Notes: a model not told the origin generated them from the sequence alone. A stretch of DNA of 64,000 nucleotides from Niallia sp. XMNu-256 (GCF_036670015.1 NZ_CP137636.1:1590501-1654500); one strand, 5' to 3'. Positions 1 through 9,677 are shown, counted from the stretch's first letter. Translations and numbers: made by a program.

Positions 1-523
1 ATCGTTAACTTATTATAAAAAGCTAATCAAAAACATTCGCTTTTATGACAGATTGATTTTGAAATAAGTTCAGATTGAAAAAAGTACAAAAAAGAGGTGA
101 ACTATACCTCTTTTTAATTTATCTCAAAAACCATGGTTTTCGAGAATGGTAATACATCTATTCATTGATGGTAATTAAGCTAAGAAAGACACTGAATCTC
201 AAAAGAGAAGATGAATAGGTACTAATTTTTTATACATATTATGGAATTGAGTTTACTGCACAAAAGGAGCAAGTTAGTTCATTACAGATTTTGTTCTAAT
301 TTAAAGAAAGGAGCCGTCTATTTTAAAATGTCCTTTACAAGGGGTACACTTTAAAAATTGGCTAACCCTACGGGTGTGTTTCTTCAATAAGTAGAAACGA
401 ATTCTCTTATTGAAATCAGTGTAGTAGTAGTAGTCCACCTCACTTTGTAAACCCATTAAATCCATTTGGGGAATTAAATGGTAAAAGGAACCATATAAAA
501 TTATGGAGGGGGGGAATCATAAA
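1..523. other. Intergenic, no gene seen
   Basis: I see no convincing gene here. The stretch holds a terminator-like hairpin at 89-115 and a short palindrome near 126-139. A ribosome-site-like AAAGGAG near 306 leads only to a very short reading frame. The lactonase-like gene follows. Confidence 0.6.
89..115. terminator. Hairpin terminator
   Basis: Ten-base perfect stem (AAAAAGAGGT with ACCTCTTTTT) with a 7-base loop and A/T runs on both sides, so it could stop transcription in either direction. It probably closes a gene lying left of the window. Confidence 0.7.
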
Positions 524-1627
524 ATGCAGTTGACCAGCAACTATGTTCATACGAGTATGGTTTACATTATGACTAATATGGAAGCAATGAATACAGTCAT
601 TGCCTTTAATAGGGATATGAATGGAATGCTTACTTTTGTCGGGTCATACCCAACATATGGAAAAGGTACCGGTGCAAAGGAGGTCTCAACTGCAACACCA
701 AACGATGGTATCGATCCCCTTATGTCAGAAGGCTCACTAACTTTGTCCCCCGATGGCCGTTTCCTATTTGCCGTTAATACAGGCAGTAATAGTATAAGTA
801 GTTTCATTGTTTCTGACAGAGGAAAACTTATTCTCGTGGATGTGAAGCCATCGGGAGGCACTCAGCCCAATAGCATAGGTGTGTTCGGTAATCTTCTCTA
901 TGTTTCCAATGTGGGAGATCCCGCTAATCAATTTACATCTAATATTTCGGGTTTTCGAATAGAGGATAGTGGGCACCTTACTCATATCCCAGGATCTATT
1001 CATTCTCTAAGTACCATTAATGCTCAGCCTGTGCAAATTCTCTTCACTCGGGATGGCAGTAAAATGGTTGTACCCGAGCTTACTACAAACCATCTCAGTG
1101 TATTCCATGTTAATAAAAATGGTACTCTTAATGGACCAATTATTAATGAATCTAATGGTATGACACCGTTTGGCTCTTCTATCCTTTCCTCAGGAGTGCT
1201 TTTGGTTTCGGAGGCAGGTTCTAATGCACTATCATCATATTCGTTAAGTGACAACGGGATAATTAATGTAATCAGTGGCTCTATACCGACCGGCCAAAAA
1301 GCGACCTGCTGGGTTACTACATCGAGGAACGAGCAATTTGCTTACGCTATCAACACCTTAAGCGGCACAATAACGATCTATCGGATTGATCGTAACGGTG
1401 CACTAACAGTTGTCGGGCATACTACTAGTACACCGGCAGGGACAGCAACTGGCTTGCCAATGAATGTTGGAGTGAGTAAGGATGGCCGAAATCTTTACAC
1501 TTTAAACGGGAATCAGGGTACAGTATCAGTATTTAATATCAATGATGATGGTAGTCTAGTAAGAATACAAGTTGCTAAATGGACTGAATTTCCTTATTTT
1601 GGATCGCAAGGTTTAGCTATTCTTTGA
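524..1627 (+). CDS. Lactonase-family beta-propeller protein
   Basis: A 367-residue protein resembling the 6-phosphogluconolactonase-like propeller family. It shows repeated blades with the pattern 'SPDGRFLFAVN', 'DGRNLYTLNG' and 'SVFNINDDGSL', each ending in a hydrophobic strand. Members are seven-bladed propellers, and only some are proven lactonases, so the substrate is unknown. I chose the ATG at 524 because a strong GGAGGGGGG lies just upstream at 505-513; an earlier in-frame ATG at 503 overlaps that site. No signal peptide is visible, so it is probably cytoplasmic. It stands alone, with no same-strand gene close by. A different propeller protein lies at 31091. Confidence 0.85.
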   Translation: MQLTSNYVHTSMVYIMTNMEAMNTVIAFNRDMNGMLTFVGSYPTYGKGTGAKEVSTATPNDGIDPLMSEGSLTLSPDGRFLFAVNTGSNSISSFIVSDRGKLILVDVKPSGGTQPNSIGVFGNLLYVSNVGDPANQFTSNISGFRIEDSGHLTHIPGSIHSLSTINAQPVQILFTRDGSKMVVPELTTNHLSVFHVNKNGTLNGPIINESNGMTPFGSSILSSGVLLVSEAGSNALSSYSLSDNGIINVISGSIPTGQKATCWVTTSRNEQFAYAINTLSGTITIYRIDRNGALTVVGHTTSTPAGTATGLPMNVGVSKDGRNLYTLNGNQGTVSVFNINDDGSLVRIQVAKWTEFPYFGSQGLAIL

Positions 1628-2350
1628 TTGGATCGGGTTCAGCATACCGGGTACAATAGAAAAATTCAAAAGTTACTAAAACGCCTGCCGACATACTGGT
1701 AGATTTTGTTATGAGAAACATAATACCTAAGCAAGATTGTAAAGAAATGTACCTAAACGAACGGGTGCTTTTGTTGAATATCCATAGGTATACTGCCATA
1801 AACGACATCTTCTGAATGCCGAATACAGTTTAGATAATAATATAGATGAACATTAAACGAATGGAAGATGTAATGGTGATCATGAAAAAATTAGAAATCA
1901 TTTTTTATAATTATTAAGAGAAATTTGTACCTCTGTTCGTTTTACGGACAGGGGTATCTTATTTTGAACTGTAGTTAGTTAGTCAGAAGGCATCGAAACA
2001 TGAATCCGTTGGCTATAATTTTGTTTTCCAATAAAAATTCGGTGCCTGTCACCAGCCGAAGGGAACCGAAGTTTGTTTAAATTTGTAAACCTCTTGATGT
2101 GTGAGAAAGTTGCCATAGGAACGGTTGTAGTTTGCCTCCACAAAGGGATATAGGACCAGTAAACAGCACCCCAACAACTAACATTTGAAGGTGTCGTATT
2201 ATGGTTTAGAAGTGCAGGGAAGGTTCTAATGAAAAAGACCCTAAAAAACTGGTCTCTTCACTAGTTACTATTATGATTACAGTTCTGATTCCCATAAAAG
2301 ATGTGAAAATGAAACACGAGAACCGTCCCCAGTGTTTCCACTAGCCACGC
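1628..2350. other. Long intergenic stretch with repeats
   Basis: No gene is supported. It contains an 'ACGGGTGCTTTTGTTGAA' motif near 1759 (a dispersed motif in this window), a hairpin at 1927-1957, and G/C-rich phrases such as 'GGTGCCTGTCACC' near 2041 and 'GAACCGTCCCCAG' near 2320. The last type recurs in variant form near 7620 and 9200. Confidence 0.5.
1927..1957 (+). terminator. Hairpin terminator candidate
   Basis: GTACCTCTGT pairs with ACAGGGGTAT across an 11-base loop, followed by CTTATTTT. It could be the distal terminator of the lactonase-like gene. Confidence 0.5.
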
Positions 2351-3313
2351 TTATTGGCCGTATAAGCAAACTCTCTTTCGTAAACTTTCTAAGACTTCTT
2401 CTGGCACTTCCCTAAACTTGATATCGTCACCTAGGAAAAGAAGCCAATTGGTTATATCCGTCAATTCTTCGGGCATATTAATATTGATAAAAGTCTTTAA
2501 GATAGCTGTGGCTTGGTAAGGATTTGTATACGAAATTGAATATTTAAAAGGATGGTATTTTCTAAACTGGGCAATTGCTTTTGGACCTAATTCGATGACA
2601 AGATTGTTTACTTCTTCCTGCTTACTTAGTTTTTCTAAATCCTTTTTATTATTTACTCTTTTTTTCGTAGGGTATGGTTTTACATTGGTGAGCTGGTCGA
2701 CAGGAAAAGTCCTCTTTTTTTCTTCCTTTAAGTCAAATCCTTCAATTTGCCATAGGCTTTTTTCGCGGTAAAGATGCAAGAGATAAACGGGATAAGACTT
2801 TATAACCTCACCTACTTTGATGGTAATCAATAAATGGCGATCCATAAGAATGAGTTGGATGAGCTCTTCTAACATAGGATGAGGGAGGTCTGACAGATCA
2901 AGTAAATCAGGATTATTGGGATTCGTCCCTTCGAAAAGCAAGATTTGATTTAATAACACTAGAGTCTCTTGTTGGTATTCTGGGATGAGGCCTAGTAATT
3001 TTTCAGCTAAAGACTGTCGACTTTTTAAATAGGGAAGTTGTTGATTTCTTGAGGCCATAAAGGCAATAAAAAGTGCTTTAACCTCATTATCGGTAAAGTT
3101 AATAGAAGGCAGGACAGAGTTGTTCATGACAGAATACCCGCCATCTCTTCCAACTTCAGCTTCAAGAGGCATCCCCATCGCTTCAATTTCTCTAATATCT
3201 CTAATAGCAGTCGAACGAGAGATGTTAAATTCCCGCATAATTTCAGAAATGGTAAAGTAGGAGCGATTGTTGATATACCGCATGATGGTATTAATCCGTT
3301 CAACTTTTTTCAT
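2351..3313 (-). CDS. HTH-WYL transcriptional regulator (YafY type)
   Basis: A 320-residue regulator. Residues 1-60 form a DeoR/HTH_11-type winged helix with 'SRSTAIRDIREIEAMGMP', the recognition helix typical of this family. The middle and C-terminal parts match the WYL region layout ('LLHLYREKSLWQIEGFDL' plus a C-terminal 'WLLFLGDDIKF' segment). WYL regulators sense ligands or nucleic acids and usually act near their own promoter. The ATG has an AGGAGG eight bases upstream. The gene is divergent from the GyrI-like gene at 3420 with about 106 bases between them. That arrangement suggests it controls its neighbour, possibly with the GyrI-like protein handling the same small molecule; this is inference. 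Confidence 0.9.
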   Translation of the reverse strand: MKKVERINTIMRYINNRSYFTISEIMREFNISRSTAIRDIREIEAMGMPLEAEVGRDGGYSVMNNSVLPSINFTDNEVKALFIAFMASRNQQLPYLKSRQSLAEKLLGLIPEYQQETLVLLNQILLFEGTNPNNPDLLDLSDLPHPMLEELIQLILMDRHLLITIKVGEVIKSYPVYLLHLYREKSLWQIEGFDLKEEKKRTFPVDQLTNVKPYPTKKRVNNKKDLEKLSKQEEVNNLVIELGPKAIAQFRKYHPFKYSISYTNPYQATAILKTFININMPEELTDITNWLLFLGDDIKFREVPEEVLESLRKRVCLYGQ

Positions 3314-3419
3314 TGGGTCCTCCTAAACAGTATCATTTTTTGACATGATTCAATGCTATTATAAATCCAGTAAGTATAAAAATAAATCTTTTGTCTAATT
3401 TAAAAGGAGGAATTTTGAA

Positions 3420-3899
3420 GTGGCAACTTATACGTTAGAAGAAAAGGACAGCTTTACTGTTTTAGGGATTGGAACGGAGCTAAAGAGTGATTACACAGAC
3501 TATGCTGGGATTCATAAGGAAAAAGCAGACTTTTGGCAAGCTATTAATCAAGATGGAACGCTTGAGAAGTTAAAAGCTGTCGCAACAAATGACTATATTT
3601 TTATCGTAAACGAAGCAGTAAATAACAAGATGATGCATTACGCGGGTGTAATGACGGAGGAGTCCTTGCCAGAAGCAACTAGAATGATCGAATTTCCTAA
3701 AGGGGAATACATCGTTGTTAAAGGGGAAGCCAATACAGATGAAGAGTTGAGTAACAAGCTTACTGGTATTGCCTTTGGTGAAGTCTTGATGGAAGTAACG
3801 GAGGTATCCTATGTTGGTGGTCCAAATGCAGCGGTTTTGATGGGACAGCAAGACGGCTTAGTATACGGTGAAATGTGGATCCCTGTTGTTAGAAATTAA
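3420..3899 (+). CDS. GyrI-like small-molecule-binding protein
   Basis: A 159-residue protein of the GyrI-like / AraC effector-binding family. The sequence has the typical N-terminal strand 'DSFTVLGIGTEL', a central 'MMHYAGVMTEE', and a C-terminal 'YGEMWIPVVRN', a common ending in this family. Such stand-alone domains bind hydrophobic or cationic compounds, and some act in detoxification. The start is GTG, chosen because AAAGGAGG lies 10 bases upstream and no ATG competes. It is divergently paired with a WYL regulator, and a perfect terminator follows at 3958. Confidence 0.85.
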   Translation: MATYTLEEKDSFTVLGIGTELKSDYTDYAGIHKEKADFWQAINQDGTLEKLKAVATNDYIFIVNEAVNNKMMHYAGVMTEESLPEATRMIEFPKGEYIVVKGEANTDEELSNKLTGIAFGEVLMEVTEVSYVGGPNAAVLMGQQDGLVYGEMWIPVVRN

Positions 3900-3957
3900 G
3901 AAATAAAAGCCAGAATGGAAACCTCCTGTATTAAAAGGGTGGTTTAAAATAGACAAC

Positions 3958-3997
3958 ACAAAACAGATCACTGTTGCCAATCAGTGATCTGTTTTGT
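3958..3997 (+). terminator. Strong intrinsic terminator
   Basis: A perfect 16-bp stem (3958-3973 with 3982-3997) closes on an 8-base loop and is followed by CCTTTTAAAATTTTT. It ends the GyrI-like transcript and insulates the next gene. Confidence 0.9.
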
Positions 3998-4029
3998 CCT
4001 TTTAAAATTTTTAATAGAGGAGATAAGAA

Positions 4030-4737
4030 ATGAGTTTTTTTCAAGATACATTATCTATATTTAAAAAAAGAGATTTATTATTTTTACAAAGCTATAAAGA
4101 GTCAGAAGGTGTTTATTCCTTCCTATTTAAAAAAGAAGAAGATTTAACTTGGAAAGCAGGACAACATGGGTTGTTTAGCATTACTCATAAGAAAATAAAA
4201 AATCCTACAAAACCATTTACTCTTGTCTCTGCTCCCACTGAGAATGTTGTGAGACTAACAATGGCTATTGGTGAGAATCCAAGCGATTTTAAGAAGGCGA
4301 TGTTGGAATTAAAACAGGGCATGAAAATTAGAATGGCCGGGCCAGTAGGGAGTTTTTATTTGAAAGATAACAATCCTTCCCTTTTCATAGCTGGTGGAAT
4401 TGGAATCACACCATTTCGTTCCATATTAAAACAAGTAGAGGCAGAGGGGAATGGAGTCGAAAAACAAATCCAACTTCACTATATAGATAGCAAAAAGTTA
4501 TATCTATTTAAAGAAGAACTGGACGAAATTGCTAACAAAACTTCAATAAGTGTAACTTACCTTGATTCAAGGGAAAACTTACATCATGAAATAAATAAGT
4601 TTGCCACCTTGAATAAGAATAATGGTAACTATTTTATTGCAGGATCGAGGTCAATGGTAGGTTCTATTTCTACTTATCTACAAAAAAATAACGTTTCAAA
4701 ACGAAATATTAAAAAAGATGCCTTTTATGGGTATTAG
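4030..4737 (+). CDS. Ferredoxin-NADP reductase-like flavoprotein
   Basis: A 235-residue FNR-superfamily protein. The FAD-binding barrel carries 'KPFTLVSAP' at residues 61-69, and the NAD(P)-binding half carries 'AGGIGITPFRSI' at about 121-132. The protein ends in an aromatic 'FYGY', like many FNR enzymes. No ferredoxin iron-sulphur domain or membrane segment is present, so it is a stand-alone soluble reductase whose electron partner is not encoded next to it. AGAGGAG at 4015-4021 supports the ATG. It is a single-gene unit after the terminator at 3958. Confidence 0.85.
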   Translation: MSFFQDTLSIFKKRDLLFLQSYKESEGVYSFLFKKEEDLTWKAGQHGLFSITHKKIKNPTKPFTLVSAPTENVVRLTMAIGENPSDFKKAMLELKQGMKIRMAGPVGSFYLKDNNPSLFIAGGIGITPFRSILKQVEAEGNGVEKQIQLHYIDSKKLYLFKEELDEIANKTSISVTYLDSRENLHHEINKFATLNKNNGNYFIAGSRSMVGSISTYLQKNNVSKRNIKKDAFYGY

Positions 4738-5065
4738 GATAGAATGAATACCAATAAATAATGATGAGCTTATAGTTGGAAAGCCATCGGCTCCCTAAAC
4801 TTTATTTATACTATTGAACCATTTGAACCGATCATGGCACATATATGAGCGCCTTTAGTGTAGCCAAACAAAATTTTTCCGATGAAATGGTGCAGGCTGG
4901 CTATAAACATACCAACTTAAAATAGTTTTTATTGTGAAGGGTTGTATTTTGTAAAATGATCCAATATTAGATATACTAACTGTTTGAAATGGCCGCTGTC
5001 GTTTTAAAAGAACCCTGTTTCAAGTAGTTAAAATAGAATAAATATGATTGAAGAGGATGGTTTGC
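4738..5065. other. Intergenic, nothing recognised
   Basis: No RNA gene, repeat or intact reading frame is seen. A short frame around 4850-4920 has no start or ribosome site and may be a gene scrap. Confidence 0.5.
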
Positions 5066-5566
5066 ATGACAAAAACATCAATAACAACCCTTAATATGAA
5101 ACGCGAATTTGATGTTCCAGCAGAAAAAGTGTTTGACGCGTGGACGAACGTAGAAATGATTAAAAAATGGATGTTCACCATGGAACACACAAATAAAGTG
5201 GCGAAGAGTGAACCTCGTGTTGGCGGAACCTGGGAAATTGTGGATCACCGAGATGGGAAAGATTATCGAGCAATTGGAGAATACAAAGTGGTTGAACCAC
5301 CAACGAAACTTGTTTTCACATTCCAAATGCCACAATTTAGTGATTTAGAAGACGACATTACAGTGGAGATCCAACCGCTTGAATCAGGCTGTGAAATGAG
5401 CTTCACGCAAGAAATTACCGTGATCCATGAAGAAGGCTGGGCCGAAGAAGATATTGAAAAAGCACATGAAGAATGGAAAAAAGAAACCGAACAAGGTTGG
5501 CATTATATGTTTTTAGGATTGAAGCAATTAGTAGAAACAGGAAAAATAATCTATCCATCATTTTAA
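5066..5566 (+). CDS. SRPBCC / AHSA1-like protein
   Basis: A 166-residue protein with the START-like fold of the activator-of-Hsp90-ATPase homology family. It opens with 'REFDVPAEKVFDAWTNVEMIKKWM', read here as two halves ('REFDVPAEKVFDAW' and 'MIKKWM'), and continues with 'RVGGTWEI' and 'YKVVEPPTKLVFTF', the hallmark blocks of these proteins. Family members bind lipids or small hydrophobic ligands, and the ligand cannot be told from sequence. I chose the ATG at 5066 because GAAGAGG lies 9 bases upstream; TTG 5048 and ATG 5057 are in frame but poorly spaced. Confidence 0.88.
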   Translation: MTKTSITTLNMKREFDVPAEKVFDAWTNVEMIKKWMFTMEHTNKVAKSEPRVGGTWEIVDHRDGKDYRAIGEYKVVEPPTKLVFTFQMPQFSDLEDDITVEIQPLESGCEMSFTQEITVIHEEGWAEEDIEKAHEEWKKETEQGWHYMFLGLKQLVETGKIIYPSF

Positions 5567-5661
5567 TAGGAAGGTAACAAAGGTTTTCCTTAAAAGGATA
5601 AAGCATTTCATCGATAAAAGATGTCTTTGATCAATTGAACGAGGATTAAATTTTATTCAGC

Positions 5662-5702
5662 AAAAGGGCGCATCTCCGGAATAAAGGATCTGCGCTTTTT
5701 TT
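5662..5702 (+). terminator. Hairpin terminator
   Basis: An AAAAGGGCGCATCT arm pairs imperfectly with GATCTGCGCTTTTTTT and ends in a T run. It lies between the SRPBCC gene and the next gene. Confidence 0.65.
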
Positions 5703-5755
5703 ACATAAAAGGCCATATTGTGAAACAAGAAATAATGAGAAAAGAGAGGTTATAG

Positions 5756-6118
5756 ATGAAGACTGTTAGTCAAGAAACCCAAGATTTGTCTATTAGATCC
5801 TTGGAGTCGACTTATAATAAACTAACCAATGCTTACAATAGCATGACCGAAAAAGGATCAAATACAACTCTTGTCCTAAAGAGAAGAGATGCCGTAAAAA
5901 TCGGTTTAGACAGCTTAACTAACACTTGGAAGGGCACAGATTTTTCCTATGATAAAGAAAGGATTTTGACGGCTAAAGAGATACTACAAGGTCTCCTTCC
6001 GTCTATCGAAAAGCAGACTACAAAAGCAAAAGAAGGGAGTTCTCAAAAGACATTAAATGAGCGGCGCTTAACCGCACTAATACTGGCCATCGAATCTTTG
6101 GAGAACCGTCTTAAATAA
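5756..6118 (+). CDS. Uncharacterised helical protein
   Basis: A 120-residue hydrophilic protein of unknown function. It is lysine- and threonine-rich, has no signal peptide or membrane segment, and looks mostly helical, with heptad-like 'SLESTYNKLTNAYNSM' near the start and 'LTALILAIESLENRL' at the end. AGAGAGG at 5742-5748 gives good spacing to the ATG. It forms its own unit between a terminator at 5662 and the SgcJ-like gene. I do not recognise a family, and the short, charged, helical make-up leaves function open. Confidence 0.65.
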   Translation: MKTVSQETQDLSIRSLESTYNKLTNAYNSMTEKGSNTTLVLKRRDAVKIGLDSLTNTWKGTDFSYDKERILTAKEILQGLLPSIEKQTTKAKEGSSQKTLNERRLTALILAIESLENRLK

Positions 6119-6279
6119 TACTGTTTTGCGATTTTAAGTATTCCAGAAACTGTTCTCGGGGTATAAAGGATTATATTTGATCGAAGGGCCGATTAACAAA
6201 ACTTGAAAAATATTTAAGAGGCTATGGCCAATATCCATAACAAGTAAGGATTAATGATCATTAAGGAGGAATAGAAAAC

Positions 6280-6732
6280 ATGAATGATTCATTTCAAGAT
6301 GAAATACAAATTTTATATCAAAAACTAATAGATGCGTGGAACAAACGCGATGCTCACGGAATGGCTTCCCTCTTCGCAGAACAGGGAGTCCAAATTGGTT
6401 TTGATGGAAGTAAGGTAAAAGGACGAGAGGAGATCTTATCGCACCTGGCACCGATATTTGAAGACCATCCGACGCCTCCTTTTGTGACTAAAGTTAAAGA
6501 TATCCGGCTTTTAGGAACGGATGCTGCAATCTTACACGCAATTGCAGGGATGATTCCACCTGGAAAAACAGATATTGAGCCAGCGATAAATGCCCATCAA
6601 ACGCTAGTTGCAGTGAAGAAAGATCATGAATGGCAAATTGAGCTTTTTCAAAATACTCCGGCTCAGTTTCATGGCAGACCAGAGTTAGTTGAGGAAATGA
6701 CAGAAGAGTTAAGGCAATTAATTAATAACTGA
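6280..6732 (+). CDS. SgcJ/EcaC-type SnoaL-like protein
   Basis: A 150-residue protein of the NTF2-like (DUF4440 / SgcJ-EcaC) group. Diagnostic blocks are 'LIDAWNKRDAHGMASLFAE' near residue 15, a central 'VKGREEIL' and the terminal 'WQIELFQNTPAQFHGRP', a very typical ending for SgcJ-like proteins. The fold makes a cone-shaped pocket used for isomerases, cyclases or simple ligand binding, and the reaction is unknown here. AAGGAGG lies 10 bases upstream of the ATG. A repeat-borne terminator at 6835 follows. Confidence 0.85.
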   Translation: MNDSFQDEIQILYQKLIDAWNKRDAHGMASLFAEQGVQIGFDGSKVKGREEILSHLAPIFEDHPTPPFVTKVKDIRLLGTDAAILHAIAGMIPPGKTDIEPAINAHQTLVAVKKDHEWQIELFQNTPAQFHGRPELVEEMTEELRQLINN

Positions 6733-6796
6733 ACGTTGTAACCACGTTTCAATGTATGCATAAGACCAACTGTCACCCCAAGATCTCCGCTTTACA

Positions 6797-6871
6797 AAAG
6801 AATAATTTCTAACCAAATTCTCACTAACTCCCCTAAAAAACACGCAATTCTCCCCGAATTGCGTGTTTTTT
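6797..6871. repeat. Dispersed repeat A, copy 1 (with terminator)
   Basis: The sequence around 'CCAAATTCTCACTAACTC' plus the hairpin that follows recurs at 33000-33094. The hairpin is a 16-bp stem (6835-6850 with 6856-6871) flanked by A and T runs, so it should act as a terminator in both directions. In both places it borders a piece of a plasmid/phage-type helix-turn-helix gene. Confidence 0.8.
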
Positions 6872-7365
6872 GCTGTACCTGTCACTCCTAATAAAACAAA
6901 GAATAAGCAAAGCTCACTCTGTGAGAATAATAAACAAAACCGTTTTGACGTAAATGGGTCTCAAATGAATCAACAGTCCATGGAATATACCCATTCTCCA
7001 AACACTCATGCAGAGAAGAAACAGGACAGAAATGTAGAAGAGAACCTAACGCTATTCTAAACCGTCATGCTCGACACCATAAAACAGCATGGCATGAACT
7101 AGACTCAAGCTTCTAACCGGATTATGTTCATGAAGATTTTATAAAAGCAGCCAAGCCTTTCTTTCCCATTGACGACATTTACAACCTTTGGTCCAAAGTT
7201 CATCTTGCTTGTCATAAATTAAACCTGTCCATCTCTTTAGATGGTGTTATCGAATTCATTGTCATGGACTTTAAACAAACGATTTTCAAATACAAGAGGG
7301 CAAAAATTCATACAACCTTTGAAGGGTACTTTTACAGGGGGTGTATAGCAGGCTCTGGCATGTGA
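6863..7365 (+). pseudogene. Decayed HTH replication-type protein, C-terminal part
   Basis: Reading across frameshifts and stops gives a low-complexity linker ('NNKQNRFDVNGSQMNQQ'), then 'YVHEDFIKAAKPFFPIDD', 'SLDGVIEFIVMDFKQTIF' and 'FEGYFYRG'. From memory this layout (linker, 'DFxKxxKPFF', 'xFKQTIFxYK', 'GYFYG') matches the C-terminal half of helix-turn-helix proteins common on Bacillus plasmids and phages. The matching N-terminal part sits alone at 33201. In-frame stops near 7058 and 7103 show the gene is dead. Confidence 0.5.
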
Positions 7366-7807
7366 AAAAAAATGAGCATATTCAGTTCTGGTATAACAAT
7401 CTATAAAACATTTATTTGGATACTATTTGCAAGGAGTGAAAACTTCCTATCTGGAATTGAAATTTTGGGTATCCCGTTCCTTTAATTTGATAATTTTTCC
7501 ATTATTAATCTTCTTATTTTTGTGTAAAAAGGCGAGAAATATTCTTGTGGTTTTACTTCATTGCTTCATAAACTTGTTCCTGTGACGCCCCGATAAATCT
7601 TGTTTCAGATCACAGCGCCTGACCCCAAATTTGATATAGCATTACCGTACCTGGGGTCAGGCCTCTTTTTACAAATAGGAGACGCATCCATGGAAATACA
7701 ACATAAATAATCAAATATCACTCTGTAAATACTAAGCAATATGCTATAGTAAATAAGCCTTTGAACAAACAAACGGGCATTATATAAGAAAAGAGACGTG
7801 ATGAGCC
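7366..7807. other. Intergenic with inverted repeat
   Basis: No gene is seen. An inverted repeat with arms 'GCCTGACCCC' (about 7618) and 'GGGGTCAGGC' (about 7652) could fold, and its right arm runs into CTCTTTTT like a terminator. The helicase gene follows. Confidence 0.5.
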
Positions 7808-9109
7808 TTGCTAGATTTTTTACAACTTGGTATTCGAAAAGAGATTAACCATACATTAAAGTCATTAGGTATAGAAGTGCCTACTTCCATACAAGAACGG
7901 ACGATACCATCAGTACTTGAGGGGAAGGATGTTATTGCAAAAGCACAAACTGGAACAGGAAAGACATTGGCTTTTGTTCTTCCCATTCTCGAAAAGATTG
8001 ATGTGCACAAGTCGGATGTTCAAGCACTTATTTTAACTCCAACAAGAGAATTGGCTCAGCAAATTTCAAAAGAAATTAAGAAAATGATTGAGAACTTAGA
8101 TGGTGTCAATGTATTAGCTGTATATGGTGGTCAGGATGTTGAGCATCAACTAAAGAAGTTAAAAGGGGCTCAACATATTGTCGTTGCAACGCCAGGTCGG
8201 TTATTAGATCATATACGACGTGCCACCATTGATCTTTCAACGATTAGGATGCTTGTGTTAGATGAAGCGGACCAAATGTTACTTATGGGATTTCTTCCAG
8301 AGGTGGAAGACATTATTTATGAAACCCTTTCTTCTAGACAAACGATGCTGTTCTCCGCAACCATGCCTAACGAAATTCACTCTCTTGCAAAAAAATATAT
8401 GGTAGAGCCAGAATTTATCGAAGTGAAAGCAAAAAAAGTAACCGTTGATGAGGTTAAACAAGTTGTGATTGAAACAACGGACCGGAGAAAACAAGCAACT
8501 TTATTCCATTTAATCCAAGAACATCGTCCTTTTTTAGCGATTATCTTCTGTCGTACAAAAATTCGTGCTAAAAAGCTTCATGATGCATTAATTGCCAATG
8601 GGTATGAATCAGACGAGTTGCATGGTGATTTATCACAGTCCAAACGTGAAAAAGCGATGAAACGATTTCGTGATGCGAAAACTCAGTTTTTAGTTGCAAC
8701 AGACGTTGCTGCAAGGGGACTTGATGTAGAAGGGGTAACCCATGTCTATAACTATGATATTCCCCAAGATGTGGAAAGCTATGTTCACCGGATTGGACGA
8801 ACGGGCCGAGCAGGTGGCGATGGGATGGCCATTACTTTAGTGGATCCTAAGGATCTGGAGTTCCTACGAATGATTGAAAAAGGGATTCATCAAAAATTGG
8901 AGATACAAGTGATTCCAGGGGTTAGTATCCCTGACCGCGAGGATTATCAAAAGGAAAGAAGCGAGCAAATTAACAAAGCAAGACGCCCTAATGGTAGTGG
9001 AAAAAGGAGAATCAAAGGGAGAGAGTTTTCTTCTAGAAGAAAACCGAATGATAGTCGACCAACAAACAAATCAGGTACAGCTTCGAGAGGCAGAGGAAGT
9101 ACTCGATAA
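7808..9109 (+). CDS. DEAD-box RNA helicase
   Basis: A 433-residue ATP-dependent RNA helicase. The full motif set is visible: Q-motif region '[10 protein letters not shown]', Walker A 'AQTGTGKT' (46-53), 'PTRELA', 'TPGR', 'DEAD', 'SAT', and '[10 protein letters not shown]' in the second RecA domain. The C-terminal 50 residues are arginine-, lysine- and serine-rich ('[17 protein letters not shown]'), a disordered RNA-binding tail. The start is TTG 7808, since the nearby ATG 7801 is out of frame; the ribosome site is weak. It differs from the second DEAD helicase at 45956 in length and tail. Such enzymes help ribosome assembly and RNA decay, especially in the cold. Confidence 0.93.
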   Translation: MLDFLQLGIRKEINHTLKSLGIEVPTSIQERTIPSVLEGKDVIAKAQTGTGKTLAFVLPILEKIDVHKSDVQALILTPTRELAQQISKEIKKMIENLDGVNVLAVYGGQDVEHQLKKLKGAQHIVVATPGRLLDHIRRATIDLSTIRMLVLDEADQMLLMGFLPEVEDIIYETLSSRQTMLFSATMPNEIHSLAKKYMVEPEFIEVKAKKVTVDEVKQVVIETTDRRKQATLFHLIQEHRPFLAIIFCRTKIRAKKLHDALIANGYESDELHGDLSQSKREKAMKRFRDAKTQFLVATDVAARGLDVEGVTHVYNYDIPQDVESYVHRIGRTGRAGGDGMAITLVDPKDLEFLRMIEKGIHQKLEIQVIPGVSIPDREDYQKERSEQINKARRPNGSGKRRIKGREFSSRRKPNDSRPTNKSGTASRGRGSTR

Positions 9110-9272
9110 AGGTTGAACAGTGCTAGATGTGATAGACCTTTTGTAGCATTTTGATTTTTTCGAGGAAGTTTTTTGCTATGAATGTGATATTCATCCCAAT
9201 CAGAGGGTCAAAGGGACAGCTCCCTTGACCCACGGAAATCCCAAAAATGAGTCAGGAACCTGTCCCCTTGAC

Positions 9273-9581
9273 TCACCGCTTTTTAATTTCTTCCGTCACG
9301 ATAAAAGCAAGGTCATCGTTTCCGAACAAGGATAATACTTCCAGCAAGGTTTGATCCTTTACTTCACCTGCTTCTTCTTTGGGAACAGTTAATTCTAACG
9401 CCTCTCTTAAAGTTTGGTTAGCTTGTTGATCGGGGTAAGCACGTAGGTAGACTTTTTCAGGAACAAGATCATTATTGATGCACCACTGGGCAAAGATGAG
9501 AATCATCATCTTCTCCTCACTTTGGTAGTTTTCGATGATTTTATCCTGCAACTGTTTTTGATCCAATTGAACCCTCCTCAA
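9273..9581 (-). CDS. Uncharacterised protein, 102 aa
   Basis: A small acidic, helical protein of unknown family. It has no signal peptide. Residues 1-45 look like amphipathic helix ('KQLQDKIIENYQSEEKM') followed by 'FAQWCINNDLVPEKVYLRAY'. A ribosome site (GAGGAGGGTT in the reading direction) precedes the ATG, so the gene looks real. It lies minus-strand in line with the 150-aa gene upstream at 9678, about 96 bases away. The DNA just downstream (9200-9272) is G/C-rich and has GGGACAG / CTGTCCC type inverted phrases. Confidence 0.6.
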   Translation of the reverse strand: MRRVQLDQKQLQDKIIENYQSEEKMMILIFAQWCINNDLVPEKVYLRAYPDQQANQTLREALELTVPKEEAGEVKDQTLLEVLSLFGNDDLAFIVTEEIKKR

Positions 9582-9677
9582 ATTTTAATATTAAAATTCT
9601 GTATTATAAAATAAGGGGTTCGATTCGACTCCCCTTGAAACATTTCTGTGAAAAGCATGGATATTTATATTTCTAAA

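Noticed and set aside
6863-7060. 65-codon open frame as a gene
   Set aside because: It starts inside a terminator stem without a ribosome site; its content fits the linker of the decayed HTH gene instead.
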